From Polaromonas jejuensis NBRC 106434 (GTDB taxonomy: Bacteria > Pseudomonadota > Gammaproteobacteria > Burkholderiales > Burkholderiaceae_C): 64,000 nt of DNA. Within the stretch, counting starts at the first letter, position 1. Each line of letters begins with the position of its first letter. Positions 42,891 through 52,457 of this stretch are shown here, in pieces. The notes under the pieces are model-generated. The model was not told where the DNA came from. It saw only the letters and a list, made by a program, of their open reading frames with translations, and ran no database searches. The stretch lies in contig NZ_BCYO01000001.1 of NCBI RefSeq assembly GCF_001598235.1, positions 186,001 through 250,000 on the forward strand, read 5' to 3'. The position numbers and the translations under genes were made by a program.

Positions 42891-43562
42891 TCAGGCGGGC
42901 TGGCCGGCGGGGCTGCTGTAGGCGCCGACCAGGGCCTGCAAATGCGCGCGCTGGTCTTGTTCCAGGTAGGGGATCAGCAGGTTCAGCACATGGTGCGCGC
43001 CCCGCATCAGCGCGGCCTGGGCGTTGGCGGGCTCCAGTGCATTGCGCGGGTCGCGAACGTATTCGAAGCTGAGCCAGTAAGTAAGCACTACCACCATGCT
43101 GGTGGCCGTGGCCTCCACCTCGCGCGAATCGATGCGCATGGCGCCGGCGCGGCTCATGCCGTCCAGCAAGGACTTGACGGCGCGGGTCTTGTTTTTGAGC
43201 ACCCACTGGAAGTGGGTTTCCAGGCGGCGGTTCTTGCTCAGCAGGTCGTTGAGGTCGCGGTACAAAAAGCGGTATTGCCAGATCAGCTCAAACAGCGTGT
43301 GCATGAAAAACCAGGCGTCCTCGACGTTGCGCACCCCGTCGCTGGCATTGAGCAGTTCGCTCAGGGCGCGCTCGTAGCGGTCAAACAGCGAATTGATCAG
43401 CTCATCTTTGGCGGGGTAGTGGTAGTAGAGGTTGCCGGGGCTGATGCTGAGTTCGGCGGAAATCAGCGTGGTCGAAACATTGGGTTCGCCAAAGCGGTTG
43501 AACAGGTCCAGCGTGACCTCCAGAATGCGCTCTGCTGTGCGGCGTGGCGCTTTTTTCGCCAT
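42891..43562 (-). CDS. TetR-family transcriptional regulator
   Basis: 223 residues. N-terminal TetR DNA-binding helices: RRTAERILEVTLDLFNRFGEPNVSTTLISAELSISPGNLYYHYPAKDELI. The C-terminal part is a ligand-binding helical domain. Position between a phasin gene and the TPR-like gene, near lipid-metabolism genes, suggests control of fatty-acid or storage-lipid genes, but no target is proven. Confidence 0.92.
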   Translation of the reverse strand: MAKKAPRRTAERILEVTLDLFNRFGEPNVSTTLISAELSISPGNLYYHYPAKDELINSLFDRYERALSELLNASDGVRNVEDAWFFMHTLFELIWQYRFLYRDLNDLLSKNRRLETHFQWVLKNKTRAVKSLLDGMSRAGAMRIDSREVEATATSMVVVLTYWLSFEYVRDPRNALEPANAQAALMRGAHHVLNLLIPYLEQDQRAHLQALVGAYSSPAGQPA

Positions 43563-43659
43563 AGGTGTCTGCCTTGTTTTGTTGTTTTGTACTCTAACCC
43601 AGCGCCCGGTCGCGCGAAACTAGGGTAGTCCAGCAGGCGCGCTGGCCGGGCACAGGCGT

Positions 43660-43684
43660 AAAAAAAGGGACTTGAAGTCCCTTT
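43660..43684 (-). terminator. Intrinsic terminator of the phasin gene
   Basis: GGGACT and AGTCCC pair around a 3-nt loop (43667-43681). On the minus strand a run of seven T follows, 30 bp after the phasin stop. On the plus strand only four T follow. Confidence 0.8.
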
Positions 43685-43713
43685 TCAAGGTCGCTGGTCG
43701 CGCAAAGTAGCGC

Positions 43714-44208
43714 TCAGGCCGATTTGCGCGGGGCCGGGCGCTTGGCTGCGGCCGGTTTGGCGGAAGGGTTGGCTGTCTTTTTGGCCGCAGCCGTTTTGCT
43801 GCTCATTTTCTGCACGCTCTTGCTGAGTTCATCAACGCGTGCCGCCAGGGCCTCCACGTCCTTGGCCGAAGGCACGCCAAGCTTGTTCAGCGCCTTGGCA
43901 ACGCGCTCTTCGAAGATGTTTTCCAGCTTGTCCCAGCGTTGGCCCGCCTTGGACTGGATGTCGGTCGCCATGCTGGCCATTTTGCTGCTGGCTTCAGAGA
44001 GCTTTTCTTCGGCAACGGCCTGGGTCTTGCGCTGGATGGAGAGGCCTTCCTTGACCAGGGTTTCAAACACCTTGCCGCCTTCTTCCTGGGCCTTGGAGAA
44101 AGCCCCCAGGCCGGCCAGCCAGATTTGCTGGGCCGACTCCTTGACCGCGCCGGACAATTGCGGGCCCGCTTTTTTTTCGTCGCTCATTTTTTGCAGTTTC
44201 TTGACCAT
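43714..44208 (-). CDS. Phasin-family (PHA granule-associated) protein
   Basis: 164 residues. Amphipathic helical phasin of the PhaF/PhaI type: KESAQQIWLAGLGAFSKAQEEGGKVFETLVKEG, coiled-coil-like middle, and a Lys/Ala/Pro-rich tail (AAAKKTANPSAKPAAAKRPAPRK) like that of PhaF, which binds DNA. It coats storage granules and may tie them to the nucleoid. Start at ATG 44208 has GGAGT upstream; an upstream extension in frame lacks support. It is divergent from the fatty acyl-CoA reductase gene, so granules could also hold wax esters. Confidence 0.87.
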   Translation of the reverse strand: MVKKLQKMSDEKKAGPQLSGAVKESAQQIWLAGLGAFSKAQEEGGKVFETLVKEGLSIQRKTQAVAEEKLSEASSKMASMATDIQSKAGQRWDKLENIFEERVAKALNKLGVPSAKDVEALAARVDELSKSVQKMSSKTAAAKKTANPSAKPAAAKRPAPRKSA

Positions 44209-44439
44209 GGTGACTCCAGACTGATTTTGGTTTTGGAATGTTGCGCAGGCCATATGCCGCGCACATCGGAAAATATAAATCCTCTGTGGACCAGGGTTTA
44301 GGGGCCGGGTTCTAGAAAGCTGGATGCGCCGCTCAAGCGCGGGTTTTTGCTGAATGGGGCTGGCCCGGGTTCAAGCAAGAATCGGCTTTCCTTTCGCTTT
44401 CCTTTTCTTTCCATTTGGCAGCTCAGCGGAGAACACGCA

Positions 44440-46425
44440 ATGCATTATTTCGTCACAGGGGCCACAGGCTTCATTGGCAAACGCCTGGTTAAAAAGCTCC
44501 TGGAACGAAAAGGCGCGACCGTCCATTTCCTGATCCGCCAGGAGAGCGCCGGCAAAGTGGCGGCGCTGAGGGCCTTCTGGGGCGTGGGCGCTGCCCGGGC
44601 CATCGCCGTGCAAGGCGATCTGACCCGCCCAAAGCTGGGCGTCAGCAGCGAAGACATCAAAAGGCTGAAAGGCGAGATCACCCATTTCTACCATCTGGCG
44701 GCGGTCTATGACCTGGGCGCCGACGAGGAAAGCCAGACTGCCGTCAATATCGACGGCACCCGCAACACGGTGGAGTTTGCCAAGGCCGTTGATGCAGGGC
44801 ACTTCCATCATGTGAGTTCGATTGCCGCGGCCGGCCTCTACGAGGGCGTGTTCCGCGAAGACATGTTTGAAGAGGCGGAAAACTACGAACACCCGTACTT
44901 CAGAACGAAGCATGAGAGCGAAAAAATCGTGCGCAAGGAGTGCAAGGTGCCCTGGACGGTGTTCCGTCCCGCCATGGTGGTGGGCGACAGCGCCACCGGC
45001 GAGATGGACAAGATCGACGGCCCTTACTACTTCTTCAAGCTCATCCAGCGCATGCGGCAACTGCTGCCGCCCTGGATGCCGGCCGTGGGGCTGGAGGGCG
45101 GGCGCGTCAACATTGTTCCGGTCGATTTCGTGGTGGACGCGCTCGACTGGATCAGCCATCAAGAGGGTATCGCCAAAAAGTGCTTCCATCTGGTGGATCC
45201 CGTGGGGTATCGCGTCGGTGACGTGCTCGACATTTTCAGCAAGGCGGCGCATGCGCCGAAGATGAACCTCTTCGTCAATGCGGCCTTGTTGGGTTTCATC
45301 CCGCGCGGCGTCAAGAAAAGCCTGATGGCCCTGGCCCCGGTCAGGCGCGTGCGCAATGCCGTCCTGGCCGACCTGGGGCTGCCCGAGGACATGCTGACCT
45401 TCGTGAATTACCCGACGCGCTTCGACTGCCGCGAAATGCGGGCAGCACTGAAAGGTTCGGCGATTGAATGCCCGAACCTGAAAGACTACGCCTGGCGCCT
45501 CTGGGACTACTGGGAGCGTCACCTCGACCCCGACCTGCACATTGACCACACGCTCAAAGGGACTGTCAGCGGCAAGGTGGTGCTGGTCACCGGCGGCTCG
45601 TCGGGCATAGGCCTGGCGGCCGCCCACAAATTTGCCGAGGCCGGCGCCATCACCCTTATTTGCGGCCGCGACCAGGACAAGCTTGACGAGGCCTGCAAGG
45701 AAGCGAAAGCCAGGGGCTACAGTTTCGTCGCCTACCCGGCCGACATTGCCGACATGGCGGACTGCGACCGATTTGTCACAACCCTGATCGCCAACCACGG
45801 CGGCGTCGATTTCCTGATCAACAATGCCGGGCGTTCCATTCGCCGCGCCATTGAAGCCAGTTACGACCGGTTTCATGATTACGAACGCACGATGCAGCTC
45901 AATTATTTTGGCTGCCTGCGGGTCACCATGGGTTTATTGCCGGGCATGGCGGCCAAACGCAGGGGGCATGTGGTCAATATCAGCTCCATCGGGGTGCTGA
46001 CGAATGCGCCGCGCTTTTCCGCCTATGTGGCCTCCAAAGCCGCCCTGGACGCCTGGACACGTTGCGCCTCCAGCGAATTTGCCGATGTGGGCATCGGCTT
46101 TACCACCATTAACATGCCCCTGGTGCGCACACCCATGATTGCGCCAACCAATCTGTATAACAACGTGCCAACCTTGTCTCCCGAAGAGGCCGCTGACATG
46201 ATTGCGCAGGCCTGCATTTTCAAACCGGTGCGTATTGCGACTCGCCTGGGTATAACCGGGCAGTTAATGCACGCCCTGGTGCCGCGCATCGCACAGATCG
46301 CCATGAACACCAGCTTTCGCATGTTCCCGGACTCATCTGCCGCCAAGGGGGAGAAGGGCGCCAAGTCGCATTTGTCGGCTGAGGCTGTCGCCATGCAGCA
46401 GATGATGCGCGGGATTCATTTTTAA
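44440..46425 (+). CDS. Two-domain alcohol-forming fatty acyl-CoA reductase
   Basis: 661 residues, matching in length and many stretches what I remember of the Marinobacter fatty acyl-CoA/aldehyde reductase. The N-terminal half is an extended SDR (VTGATGFIGKRLV; AAVYDLGADEESQTAVNIDGT; catalytic YFRTK near 154). The C-terminal half is a classical SDR (VLVTGGSSGIGLA near 382; NNAGRSIRRAIEASYDRFHD; YVASK near 529). The Marinobacter enzyme reduces acyl-CoA to aldehyde and then to alcohol with NADPH. The alcohol could be used by the wax ester synthase at 26183. GCGGAG upstream supports ATG 44440. Confidence 0.88.
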   Translation: MHYFVTGATGFIGKRLVKKLLERKGATVHFLIRQESAGKVAALRAFWGVGAARAIAVQGDLTRPKLGVSSEDIKRLKGEITHFYHLAAVYDLGADEESQTAVNIDGTRNTVEFAKAVDAGHFHHVSSIAAAGLYEGVFREDMFEEAENYEHPYFRTKHESEKIVRKECKVPWTVFRPAMVVGDSATGEMDKIDGPYYFFKLIQRMRQLLPPWMPAVGLEGGRVNIVPVDFVVDALDWISHQEGIAKKCFHLVDPVGYRVGDVLDIFSKAAHAPKMNLFVNAALLGFIPRGVKKSLMALAPVRRVRNAVLADLGLPEDMLTFVNYPTRFDCREMRAALKGSAIECPNLKDYAWRLWDYWERHLDPDLHIDHTLKGTVSGKVVLVTGGSSGIGLAAAHKFAEAGAITLICGRDQDKLDEACKEAKARGYSFVAYPADIADMADCDRFVTTLIANHGGVDFLINNAGRSIRRAIEASYDRFHDYERTMQLNYFGCLRVTMGLLPGMAAKRRGHVVNISSIGVLTNAPRFSAYVASKAALDAWTRCASSEFADVGIGFTTINMPLVRTPMIAPTNLYNNVPTLSPEEAADMIAQACIFKPVRIATRLGITGQLMHALVPRIAQIAMNTSFRMFPDSSAAKGEKGAKSHLSAEAVAMQQMMRGIHF

Positions 46426-46461
46426 AGCCACGCGCTGATTGCCGCGCATCCTGCGGGATTT

Positions 46462-46800
46462 TCAGATCAGGAAGTCCTGCTTGGTTCGGCCGGCCGCCAA
46501 TTGGGTCGCCAGCCATGCCGGTGTCTTGCCACGGCCGGTCCAGGTCTTTCCGCTGGCGGGATCCTTGTATTTGGGCGCGACAACAATGCGTTTGTCATCC
46601 GATGAAGCCCGCTTTGCGGGCGCCTTGCCCGAAAATCCCAATTCCGAAGCCGTCAAGCCATGGGTCTTGATAAGCTCCCTGGCTGCCGCGATGGCCTGAG
46701 TGCGTTCGGTTTTTCGCTCTTCATCCAGCTTTTTGCGAAGCTCATTGACTTTGGCTTCGGCTTCATTGATTTGTTGCTGTAATTGGCTAAGAGTCGACAT
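46462..46800 (-). CDS. H-NS-like nucleoid-associated protein
   Basis: 112 residues. N-terminal coiled coil for oligomerisation (LSQLQQQINEAEAKVNELRKKLDEERK), and a C-terminal DNA-binding motif DPASGKTWTGRGKTPAWLA typical of betaproteobacterial H-NS relatives (BpH3/Bv3F type). It binds and silences AT-rich DNA. It sits at the left edge of the surface-polysaccharide locus, which contains AT-rich genes. GAGGAAA precedes the ATG at 46800. Confidence 0.92.
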   Translation of the reverse strand: MSTLSQLQQQINEAEAKVNELRKKLDEERKTERTQAIAAARELIKTHGLTASELGFSGKAPAKRASSDDKRIVVAPKYKDPASGKTWTGRGKTPAWLATQLAAGRTKQDFLI

Positions 46801-47248
46801 GAAGATATTTCCTCGTAAAAATCTGGAGATTATTAATCCCAAAGAGGGAGGGCTGCTGATTCAACACAACGCCAGTGTATTTTATTGTTTTCATCGCTCT
46901 ATTGGTTTGCCGGATTTTAATAAGGTTTTTTTGTGGCCTTCTAGGGTGTTTGATTTGACTGAGTCGCAATTTGTTGAGGATGGCCTTCTTGAATTTTGTT
47001 GCCAGCGGCGCCGCCTTTATCCGCGGCAGCTTTGTATCGGACTTTCTTGCATGGTGACGACCAGACTTTCCATCGTTGAAATCTCAAGTGGCCCAGGTGG
47101 GTTGGTGGCTCAACTTCTCACATATCTCTGATATTCACACTTGCTACGAATACTCAGGCATCGGCAATTTGTAATAAGGATGTTACTTGTTATGCCGGAT
47201 TCCACTGGCGCTCCCACTTAGAATCGTGGGCTAAATTTGGTATGAAAA
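46801..47248. other. AT-rich intergenic region before the polysaccharide locus
   Basis: 448 bp without a convincing gene; open frames on both strands lack start signals and family features. The AT richness and position between divergent hns-like and wzz genes suggest promoters for both. I found no JUMPstart element. Confidence 0.45.
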
Positions 47249-48136
47249 ATGGAAGAAACTCAGACCCCCTTGACAACTAGAAATGAGGAAATCGGCCTGC
47301 TGGACATGCTGGTTACCGTGGTAGAAAACGCCAAGCTGCTTATCCTGGGGCCATTGCTGGTGGGGCTGTGCGCGCTGGGGATTGGCTTCATGTTGCCTCA
47401 AACCTATGAAAGCGTGGCCGTGCTCCAGGCGGAGCGGCCTGTGGACCCTCAAAACACGCCCGTCGGTCTGAATTCCGCAACTGTCGCGAGCCTAATGGCC
47501 ACTGCTTCGGTTCTGGATCCAGTTGCCGTTACCTTGGGATTGGTTGTCGAAAATGACATTGAGGAAGCGCGTCGCAAGCTGCGAGAGCAAATCAAACCTT
47601 CCGTGGGGCGCACTGACAAACTATTGACGCTCACTGTTTCAGCGTCCAGTTCGCAGCAAGCGCAAGCTTTGGCCCGCGCAGTGTTGCGTCAAACCTATAT
47701 TCAAAGCCGTCCCAAGGGTAGTGACCGTTCTCGGCTGGAAAGTCAATTGGCCGCAGCCAAGACTCGCGCGGAAAATGCACAGAATGCTGCAGTTAGCTTG
47801 GCTAAGCGGCTGGAATCGCCGGGGGCGAGCGTCAGTAACGACTTGGCGCGGAGTTATGCGGATCTGCTGACAGTTACCGCAGCGGCCCAAGCACAAGCCA
47901 CGCGGCTGGAGGCTGAAATAGAAGGCTTGAGCGACGCCCAACTGGTCCAGGAGCCCACTCTGCCGAAGAAAGCCAGTCAGCCCAAAAAAGGCTTGATGGC
48001 CATTGGTGCGACGCTGGCGGTGGGGCTGGTGCTCATGCTCTTTGTTTTTGTGCGGCAAGCGTTGCGTAACACGGCGGCAAACGCCCGGGTTGCCGGGAAG
48101 TTAGCGCGTATTCGCCAGTCGCTGGGTCTTAAATAA
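47249..48136 (+). CDS. Wzz-type polysaccharide chain-length regulator
   Basis: 295 residues. Two membrane helices (about 29-50 and 250-270) flank a periplasmic helical domain, with a Pro-rich stretch EPTLPKKASQPKKG just before the second helix, as in Wzz/PCP proteins. It controls the length of O-antigen or exopolysaccharide. There is no tyrosine kinase domain, so it is PCP-1-like. First gene of the surface-polysaccharide locus. Confidence 0.82.
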   Translation: MEETQTPLTTRNEEIGLLDMLVTVVENAKLLILGPLLVGLCALGIGFMLPQTYESVAVLQAERPVDPQNTPVGLNSATVASLMATASVLDPVAVTLGLVVENDIEEARRKLREQIKPSVGRTDKLLTLTVSASSSQQAQALARAVLRQTYIQSRPKGSDRSRLESQLAAAKTRAENAQNAAVSLAKRLESPGASVSNDLARSYADLLTVTAAAQAQATRLEAEIEGLSDAQLVQEPTLPKKASQPKKGLMAIGATLAVGLVLMLFVFVRQALRNTAANARVAGKLARIRQSLGLK

Positions 48137-48241
48137 AGTCCTCAAGGCCCGGGGTGATGAGGGCCGCCCAGGGCTTTACAGTACGGATGTACCCACCATC
48201 ACAGCAACCAAGCGGCTTAATGCCGGGTAATTGAACACCCT

Positions 48242-49315
48242 ATGACCATTCTCGTCTCCGGCGGCGCCGGCTTCATTGGTGCCAACTTCGTGCTCGACTG
48301 GCTGGTGCATTCCAGTGAACCCGTCATCAACCTCGACAAGCTGACCTACGCCGGCAATCCTGAAACCCTGGCCAGCCTGCAGGGTGATGCGCGGCACGTC
48401 TTTGTGCAAGGCGATATTGGCGATACCGACCTGGTGGCCAGCCTGCTGGCCAAACACCAGCCTCGGGCCGTCATCAACTTTGCCGCCGAAAGTCATGTGG
48501 ACCGCTCCATCCACGGCCCCGAAGACTTCATCCAGACCAATATCGTGGGCACCTTCCGCCTGCTGGAGGCCGTGCGCCATTACTGGAATGGTCTGTCATC
48601 GGATACCAAAACCGGTTTCCGCTTCTTGCATGTCTCCACCGACGAGGTCTATGGCTCGCTCAATGCGGGTGAGGCCGCCTTCAGCGAAACCCACCGCTAC
48701 GAGCCCAACAGCCCTTACAGCGCTAGCAAGGCCGCCAGCGACCACCTGGTGCGCGCCTGGCACCACACCTACGGCCTGCCGGTGCTTACCACTAACTGCT
48801 CCAACAACTACGGCCCCTACCATTTCCCCGAAAAGCTCATTCCCCTGATGATCGTCAACGCCCTGGCGGGCAAAGCCCTGCCGGTGTATGGCGACGGCAT
48901 GCAGATCCGTGACTGGCTCTACGTGAAGGACCACTGCAGTGCGATACGTGAAGTGCTGGCGCACGGCCGCGTCGGGGAGGTCTACAACATAGGCGGCTGG
49001 AACGAAAAGCCCAACATCGAGATCGTCAAGACCGTCTGCGCCCTGCTCGATGAGCTGCGCCCCAAAGCAGACGGCGGCAGTTACAGCACCCAGATCAGCT
49101 ACGTCAAGGATCGCCTCGGCCACGACCGGCGCTACGCCATCGACGCCAGCAAGATAGGGCGCGAACTGGCTTGGCGCCCGGCCGAAACCTTCGAGACCGG
49201 CATCCGCAAGACCGTGCAGTGGTACCTGGCCCACCCCGAATGGGTGGCGCATGTGCAAAGCGGCGCCTACCGCGACTGGGTGCAGACCCAGTACGCTGGA
49301 ACGGCCGAAGCATGA
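48242..49315 (+). CDS. rmlB: dTDP-glucose 4,6-dehydratase
   Basis: 357 residues, second step of dTDP-L-rhamnose synthesis. NAD-binding [33 protein letters not shown] with the catalytic Asp-Glu pair, [15 protein letters not shown] (Tyr-x3-Lys) and [17 protein letters not shown] are all RmlB hallmarks. Its stop overlaps rmlD by ATGA. Confidence 0.96.
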   Translation: MTILVSGGAGFIGANFVLDWLVHSSEPVINLDKLTYAGNPETLASLQGDARHVFVQGDIGDTDLVASLLAKHQPRAVINFAAESHVDRSIHGPEDFIQTNIVGTFRLLEAVRHYWNGLSSDTKTGFRFLHVSTDEVYGSLNAGEAAFSETHRYEPNSPYSASKAASDHLVRAWHHTYGLPVLTTNCSNNYGPYHFPEKLIPLMIVNALAGKALPVYGDGMQIRDWLYVKDHCSAIREVLAHGRVGEVYNIGGWNEKPNIEIVKTVCALLDELRPKADGGSYSTQISYVKDRLGHDRRYAIDASKIGRELAWRPAETFETGIRKTVQWYLAHPEWVAHVQSGAYRDWVQTQYAGTAEA

Positions 49316-50208
49316 AAATCCTGCTTCTTGGCAAAAAAGGCCAGGTCGGCTGGGAGTTGCAGCGCAGCCTGGCCCCGTTGGGCGAGCTCATCGCGCTGGA
49401 TCGCCACAGCCCTGAGCTTTGCGGTGACTTGGCCGACTTGCAAGGCCTGGCTCAAACCGTGCAAACGGTACGCCCCGACGTTATCGTCAATGCCGCCGCC
49501 CACACCGCCGTGGACAAGGCTGAAAGCGAGCCAGAACTGGCCCGCCTCATCAACGCCACCGCGCCCGGCTTGCTGGCGCAAGAAGCCAACAAGCTCGGCG
49601 CCTGGCTGGTGCACTACTCCACCGACTATGTGTTTGACGGTAGCGGTAGCCGCCCCTGGACGGAAACCGACACGCCCGCACCGCTCAACGTCTACGGCCA
49701 GACCAAGGTCGAAGGCGAGCAACTGATTGCGGCAAACTGCAAGAATTACCTCATCTTCCGCTCCAGCTGGGTCTATGCGGCGCGCGGCGACAACTTTGCC
49801 AAAACCATGTTGCGCCTGGCGCAGGAGCGCGAACGCCTCACCGTCATTGACGACCAGTGGGGCGCACCCACCGGCGCCGAGCTGATTGCCGATGTGACGG
49901 CCCACGCCATTCGCCACATCCTGCAGCGCCCCCAGGATGCGGGCCTCTACCATCTGGCGGCCAGTGGCGAAACCACCTGGCATGGGTATGCAAAACACCT
50001 TATAGCCCAAGCAGGACGGGTGCAGCATGCTATGAAAATAGTGGCAAGAGAAGTTACCTCCGTGCCTGGAAGTGCCTTCCCTACGCCGGCTAAGCGCCCG
50101 CATAACTCCCGGCTCGACACCACCAAACTTCAAACCACCTTCGGTTTGGGCCTGCCCAGCTGGCAGCAGGGTGTGGACCGCATGCTGAATGAGATATCGA
50201 CTATATGA
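49312..50208 (+). CDS. rmlD: dTDP-4-dehydrorhamnose reductase
   Basis: 298 residues, last step of dTDP-L-rhamnose synthesis. [55 protein letters not shown] (Tyr-x3-Lys) and [16 protein letters not shown] are typical. Residues about 231-245 are encoded by a reverse copy of the dispersed repeat, apparently tolerated as a loop. A vapBC pair lies between this gene and rmlA. Confidence 0.95.
   Translation: MKILLLGKKGQVGWELQRSLAPLGELIALDRHSPELCGDLADLQGLAQTVQTVRPDVIVNAAAHTAVDKAESEPELARLINATAPGLLAQEANKLGAWLVHYSTDYVFDGSGSRPWTETDTPAPLNVYGQTKVEGEQLIAANCKNYLIFRSSWVYAARGDNFAKTMLRLAQERERLTVIDDQWGAPTGAELIADVTAHAIRHILQRPQDAGLYHLAASGETTWHGYAKHLIAQAGRVQHAMKIVAREVTSVPGSAFPTPAKRPHNSRLDTTKLQTTFGLGLPSWQQGVDRMLNEISTI
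50001..50046 (-). repeat. Dispersed hairpin repeat inside rmlD, copy d (reverse orientation)
   Basis: Read on the minus strand: CACTATTTTCATAGC, then CTGCACCCG and CTTGGGCTATAAGG. The hairpin and CNCCCG core match copies a-c, and the CTTGGGCT part matches copy c. It is in frame with rmlD. Confidence 0.55.
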
Positions 50209-50234
50209 GCATCAATTGATGCAATAATTGATGC
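50209..50234 (+). promoter_or_regulatory. Likely vapB operator
   Basis: A perfect 14-bp palindrome GCATCAATTGATGC (50209-50222) is followed by a third half-site ATTGATGC (50227-50234), ending 16 bp before the antitoxin start. Antitoxins of this kind repress their own promoter at such repeats. It begins right after the rmlD stop. Confidence 0.65.
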
Positions 50235-50250
50235 CTAAAAAAGGTTTTTC

Positions 50251-50448
50251 ATGCGTACCACCATCAATCTTGACGATGAACTGCTAGCCCAAGCCCAGCT
50301 CATGAGCGGTTTGACTGAGCGCACTCAGTTATTGCGCGAAGCGCTGCTGGCACTGGTGCAGCGCGAGAGCGCTCGCCGCCTCGCCAAGCTTGGGGGTACA
50401 CAAGCCCAGTTGCAGCCCATCCCTCGCCGGCGGGATGTTTCTGCATGA
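50251..50448 (+). CDS. vapB: VapB-type antitoxin
   Basis: 65 residues. Ribbon-helix-helix start MRTTINLDDELLAQAQLMSGLTERTQLLREAL for DNA binding, then a basic tail expected to wrap the toxin. It pairs with the PIN-domain toxin gene, with a 4-bp ATGA overlap. The palindrome upstream is its probable binding site. Confidence 0.9.
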   Translation: MRTTINLDDELLAQAQLMSGLTERTQLLREALLALVQRESARRLAKLGGTQAQLQPIPRRRDVSA

Positions 50449-50816
50449 TGCTGGTAGACACTTCCGTTTGGATTGACCATTTCAGGCATGGCGACGCAAC
50501 ATTGACGACTGCACTCGAAGCAGGACAAGTCGGGATGCATTCATTCGTGCTGGGTGAGTTGGCTTGCGGCAATTTGCGCTCGCGTGTCGAGGTGCTCAGC
50601 CTGCTGCAGGCGCTCCCCCCCATGCCAGTGAGTACCGACAAGGAGGTGCTGTTTTTTATTGACCAGCATGAATTGATGGGGCGAGGCATCGGTTACGTGG
50701 ACGTTCACCTGCTGGCATCCGCCCGACTGGGTGGCACCCTGCTTTGGACCAGAGACAAGAGGCTCCACGCCGTTGCAACTGAACTGGGCTTGGCGCATGC
50801 CGAAACGCAGCACTGA
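50445..50816 (+). CDS. vapC: VapC-type PIN-domain ribonuclease toxin
   Basis: 123 residues. The four acidic PIN residues are visible: Asp5 (LVDTSVWIDHF), Glu38 (GELA), Asp86 (GYVDVHLLASA) and Asp104 (WTRDKRL). VapC toxins cleave tRNA or rRNA when not bound by VapB. All active-site residues are intact, so the module looks functional. It separates rmlD from rmlA. Confidence 0.92.
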   Translation: MMLVDTSVWIDHFRHGDATLTTALEAGQVGMHSFVLGELACGNLRSRVEVLSLLQALPPMPVSTDKEVLFFIDQHELMGRGIGYVDVHLLASARLGGTLLWTRDKRLHAVATELGLAHAETQH

Positions 50817-50837
50817 CAATCAAAAACAAAGAAAAAT

Positions 50838-51725
50838 ATGACCTCACGCAAAGGCCTCATCCTCGCCGGTGGCTCCGGCACCCGGCTGCACCCGGCAACC
50901 CTGGCCATCAGCAAGCAGCTGCTGCCGGTGTACGACAAGCCCATGATTTATTACCCGCTCAGCACCCTGATGCTGGCCGGCATCCGCGACGTGTTGATCA
51001 TCAGCACGCCGCAAGATACTCCGCGGTTTCAACAACTGCTGGGCGACGGCAGCCAGTGGGGCATGAACCTGCAATATGCCGTGCAAGCCAGGCCGGACGG
51101 CCTGGCGCAGGCCTTCCTCATTGGCGAACAGTTCGTCGGCAACGCCCCCAGTGCCCTGGTGCTGGGCGACAACATCTTCCACGGCCACGACTTTCAGGGC
51201 CTGTTGGCAGATGCCAACCAGCAAGGCAGCGGCGCCACCGTGTTCGCCTACCATGTGCAAGACCCCGAGCGCTACGGTGTGGTGGCCTTCGATGCCATCG
51301 GCAAGGCCAGCAGCATTGAAGAGAAGCCGCTCAAGCCCAAGAGCAGCTATGCCGTCACAGGTCTGTATTTCTACGACAAGCAGGTGGTGGACATCGCCAA
51401 GGCCGTGAAACCCAGCGCCCGCGGCGAGCTGGAAATCACCGCCGTCAACCAGGCCTATCTGGAAAGCGGCCAGCTCAATGTGCAGATCATGCAGCGCGGC
51501 TATGCCTGGCTGGACACCGGCACGCACGAGAGCCTGCTCGAAGCCGGCCAGTTCATTGCCACGCTGGAGCGCCGCCAGGGCCTGAAGATTGCTTGCCCGG
51601 AAGAGATCGCCTGGCGCACCGGCTTCATCACGTCCGAGCAGCTTGAAAAGCTGGCCCAGCCCCTGGCCAAGAATGGCTATGGCCAGTACCTGCTACATCT
51701 GTTGACGGACGAAAACAAGGCATGA
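50838..51725 (+). CDS. rmlA: Glucose-1-phosphate thymidylyltransferase
   Basis: 295 residues, first step of dTDP-L-rhamnose synthesis. Nucleotide-binding [38 protein letters not shown], then [14 protein letters not shown]-type [12 protein letters not shown], and [15 protein letters not shown]. It overlaps rmlC by ATGA. Confidence 0.96.
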   Translation: MTSRKGLILAGGSGTRLHPATLAISKQLLPVYDKPMIYYPLSTLMLAGIRDVLIISTPQDTPRFQQLLGDGSQWGMNLQYAVQARPDGLAQAFLIGEQFVGNAPSALVLGDNIFHGHDFQGLLADANQQGSGATVFAYHVQDPERYGVVAFDAIGKASSIEEKPLKPKSSYAVTGLYFYDKQVVDIAKAVKPSARGELEITAVNQAYLESGQLNVQIMQRGYAWLDTGTHESLLEAGQFIATLERRQGLKIACPEEIAWRTGFITSEQLEKLAQPLAKNGYGQYLLHLLTDENKA

Positions 51726-52264
51726 AGGTCACGCCCACTGCCATTCCTGACGTGTTGATCATCGAACCCAAGGTGTTCGGCGATGCCCGCGGCTTCTTTT
51801 ATGAAAGCTTCAACCAGAAAGTTTTCAACGAAGCCACAGGTATCAATCAACAGTTTGTGCAAGACAACCATAGCCGCAGTACCAAAGGTGTGCTGCGCGG
51901 CCTGCACTACCAGATCCAGCAGCCCCAGGGCAAGCTCGTGCGCGTGGTGCGCGGGGCGGTGTTTGATGTTGCGGTGGATATCCGAAAGGGTTCGTCCACA
52001 TTTGGCCAATGGGTGAGCGCCGAGCTGACAGAAGAAAATCGGAAACAGGTGTGGGTTCCTCCAGGGTTTGCACATGGATTTCTGGTCCTCAGTGAGAGTG
52101 CTGACTTTCTGTACAAGACCACCGATTACTATGCTCCTGAGCATGAGCGATGCCTTGCCTGGAACGATCCCTCTATCGGGATTGATTGGCCTATCGACAC
52201 GCCGCCCAGCGTTTCGGCTAAAGATCTGCAAGGACTGACGCTTTGCGATGCTGAGACGTTTTAA
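51722..52264 (+). CDS. rmlC: dTDP-4-dehydrorhamnose 3,5-epimerase
   Basis: 180 residues, cupin-fold epimerase. [33 protein letters not shown] with the catalytic His, [18 protein letters not shown] and PPGFAHGF are the family blocks. Completes the rhamnose set rmlBDAC. Confidence 0.96.
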   Translation: MKVTPTAIPDVLIIEPKVFGDARGFFYESFNQKVFNEATGINQQFVQDNHSRSTKGVLRGLHYQIQQPQGKLVRVVRGAVFDVAVDIRKGSSTFGQWVSAELTEENRKQVWVPPGFAHGFLVLSESADFLYKTTDYYAPEHERCLAWNDPSIGIDWPIDTPPSVSAKDLQGLTLCDAETF

Positions 52265-52457
52265 TGTGGTTGGTGTGATGCGACTACGGCTCAACCAAGA
52301 ACGGCGGGCCGTGCTAGGTGGGTGCGCTGTGCGCCCATGTGCCGCTAAGGTGAGGAGGGCCTGGCCGCGTGGGATAGGGCCGGAAAATGGCCAGACCTCG
52401 AAAATTGTCAACGTCTAATCGTTATCGTTTGCTATCAAATTAGGAGCTTCATCCATC

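Noticed and set aside
46700-47131. Open frame across the H-NS-like gene and the AT-rich gap
   Set aside because: First part is antisense to the H-NS-like gene, no ribosome site, no family features.
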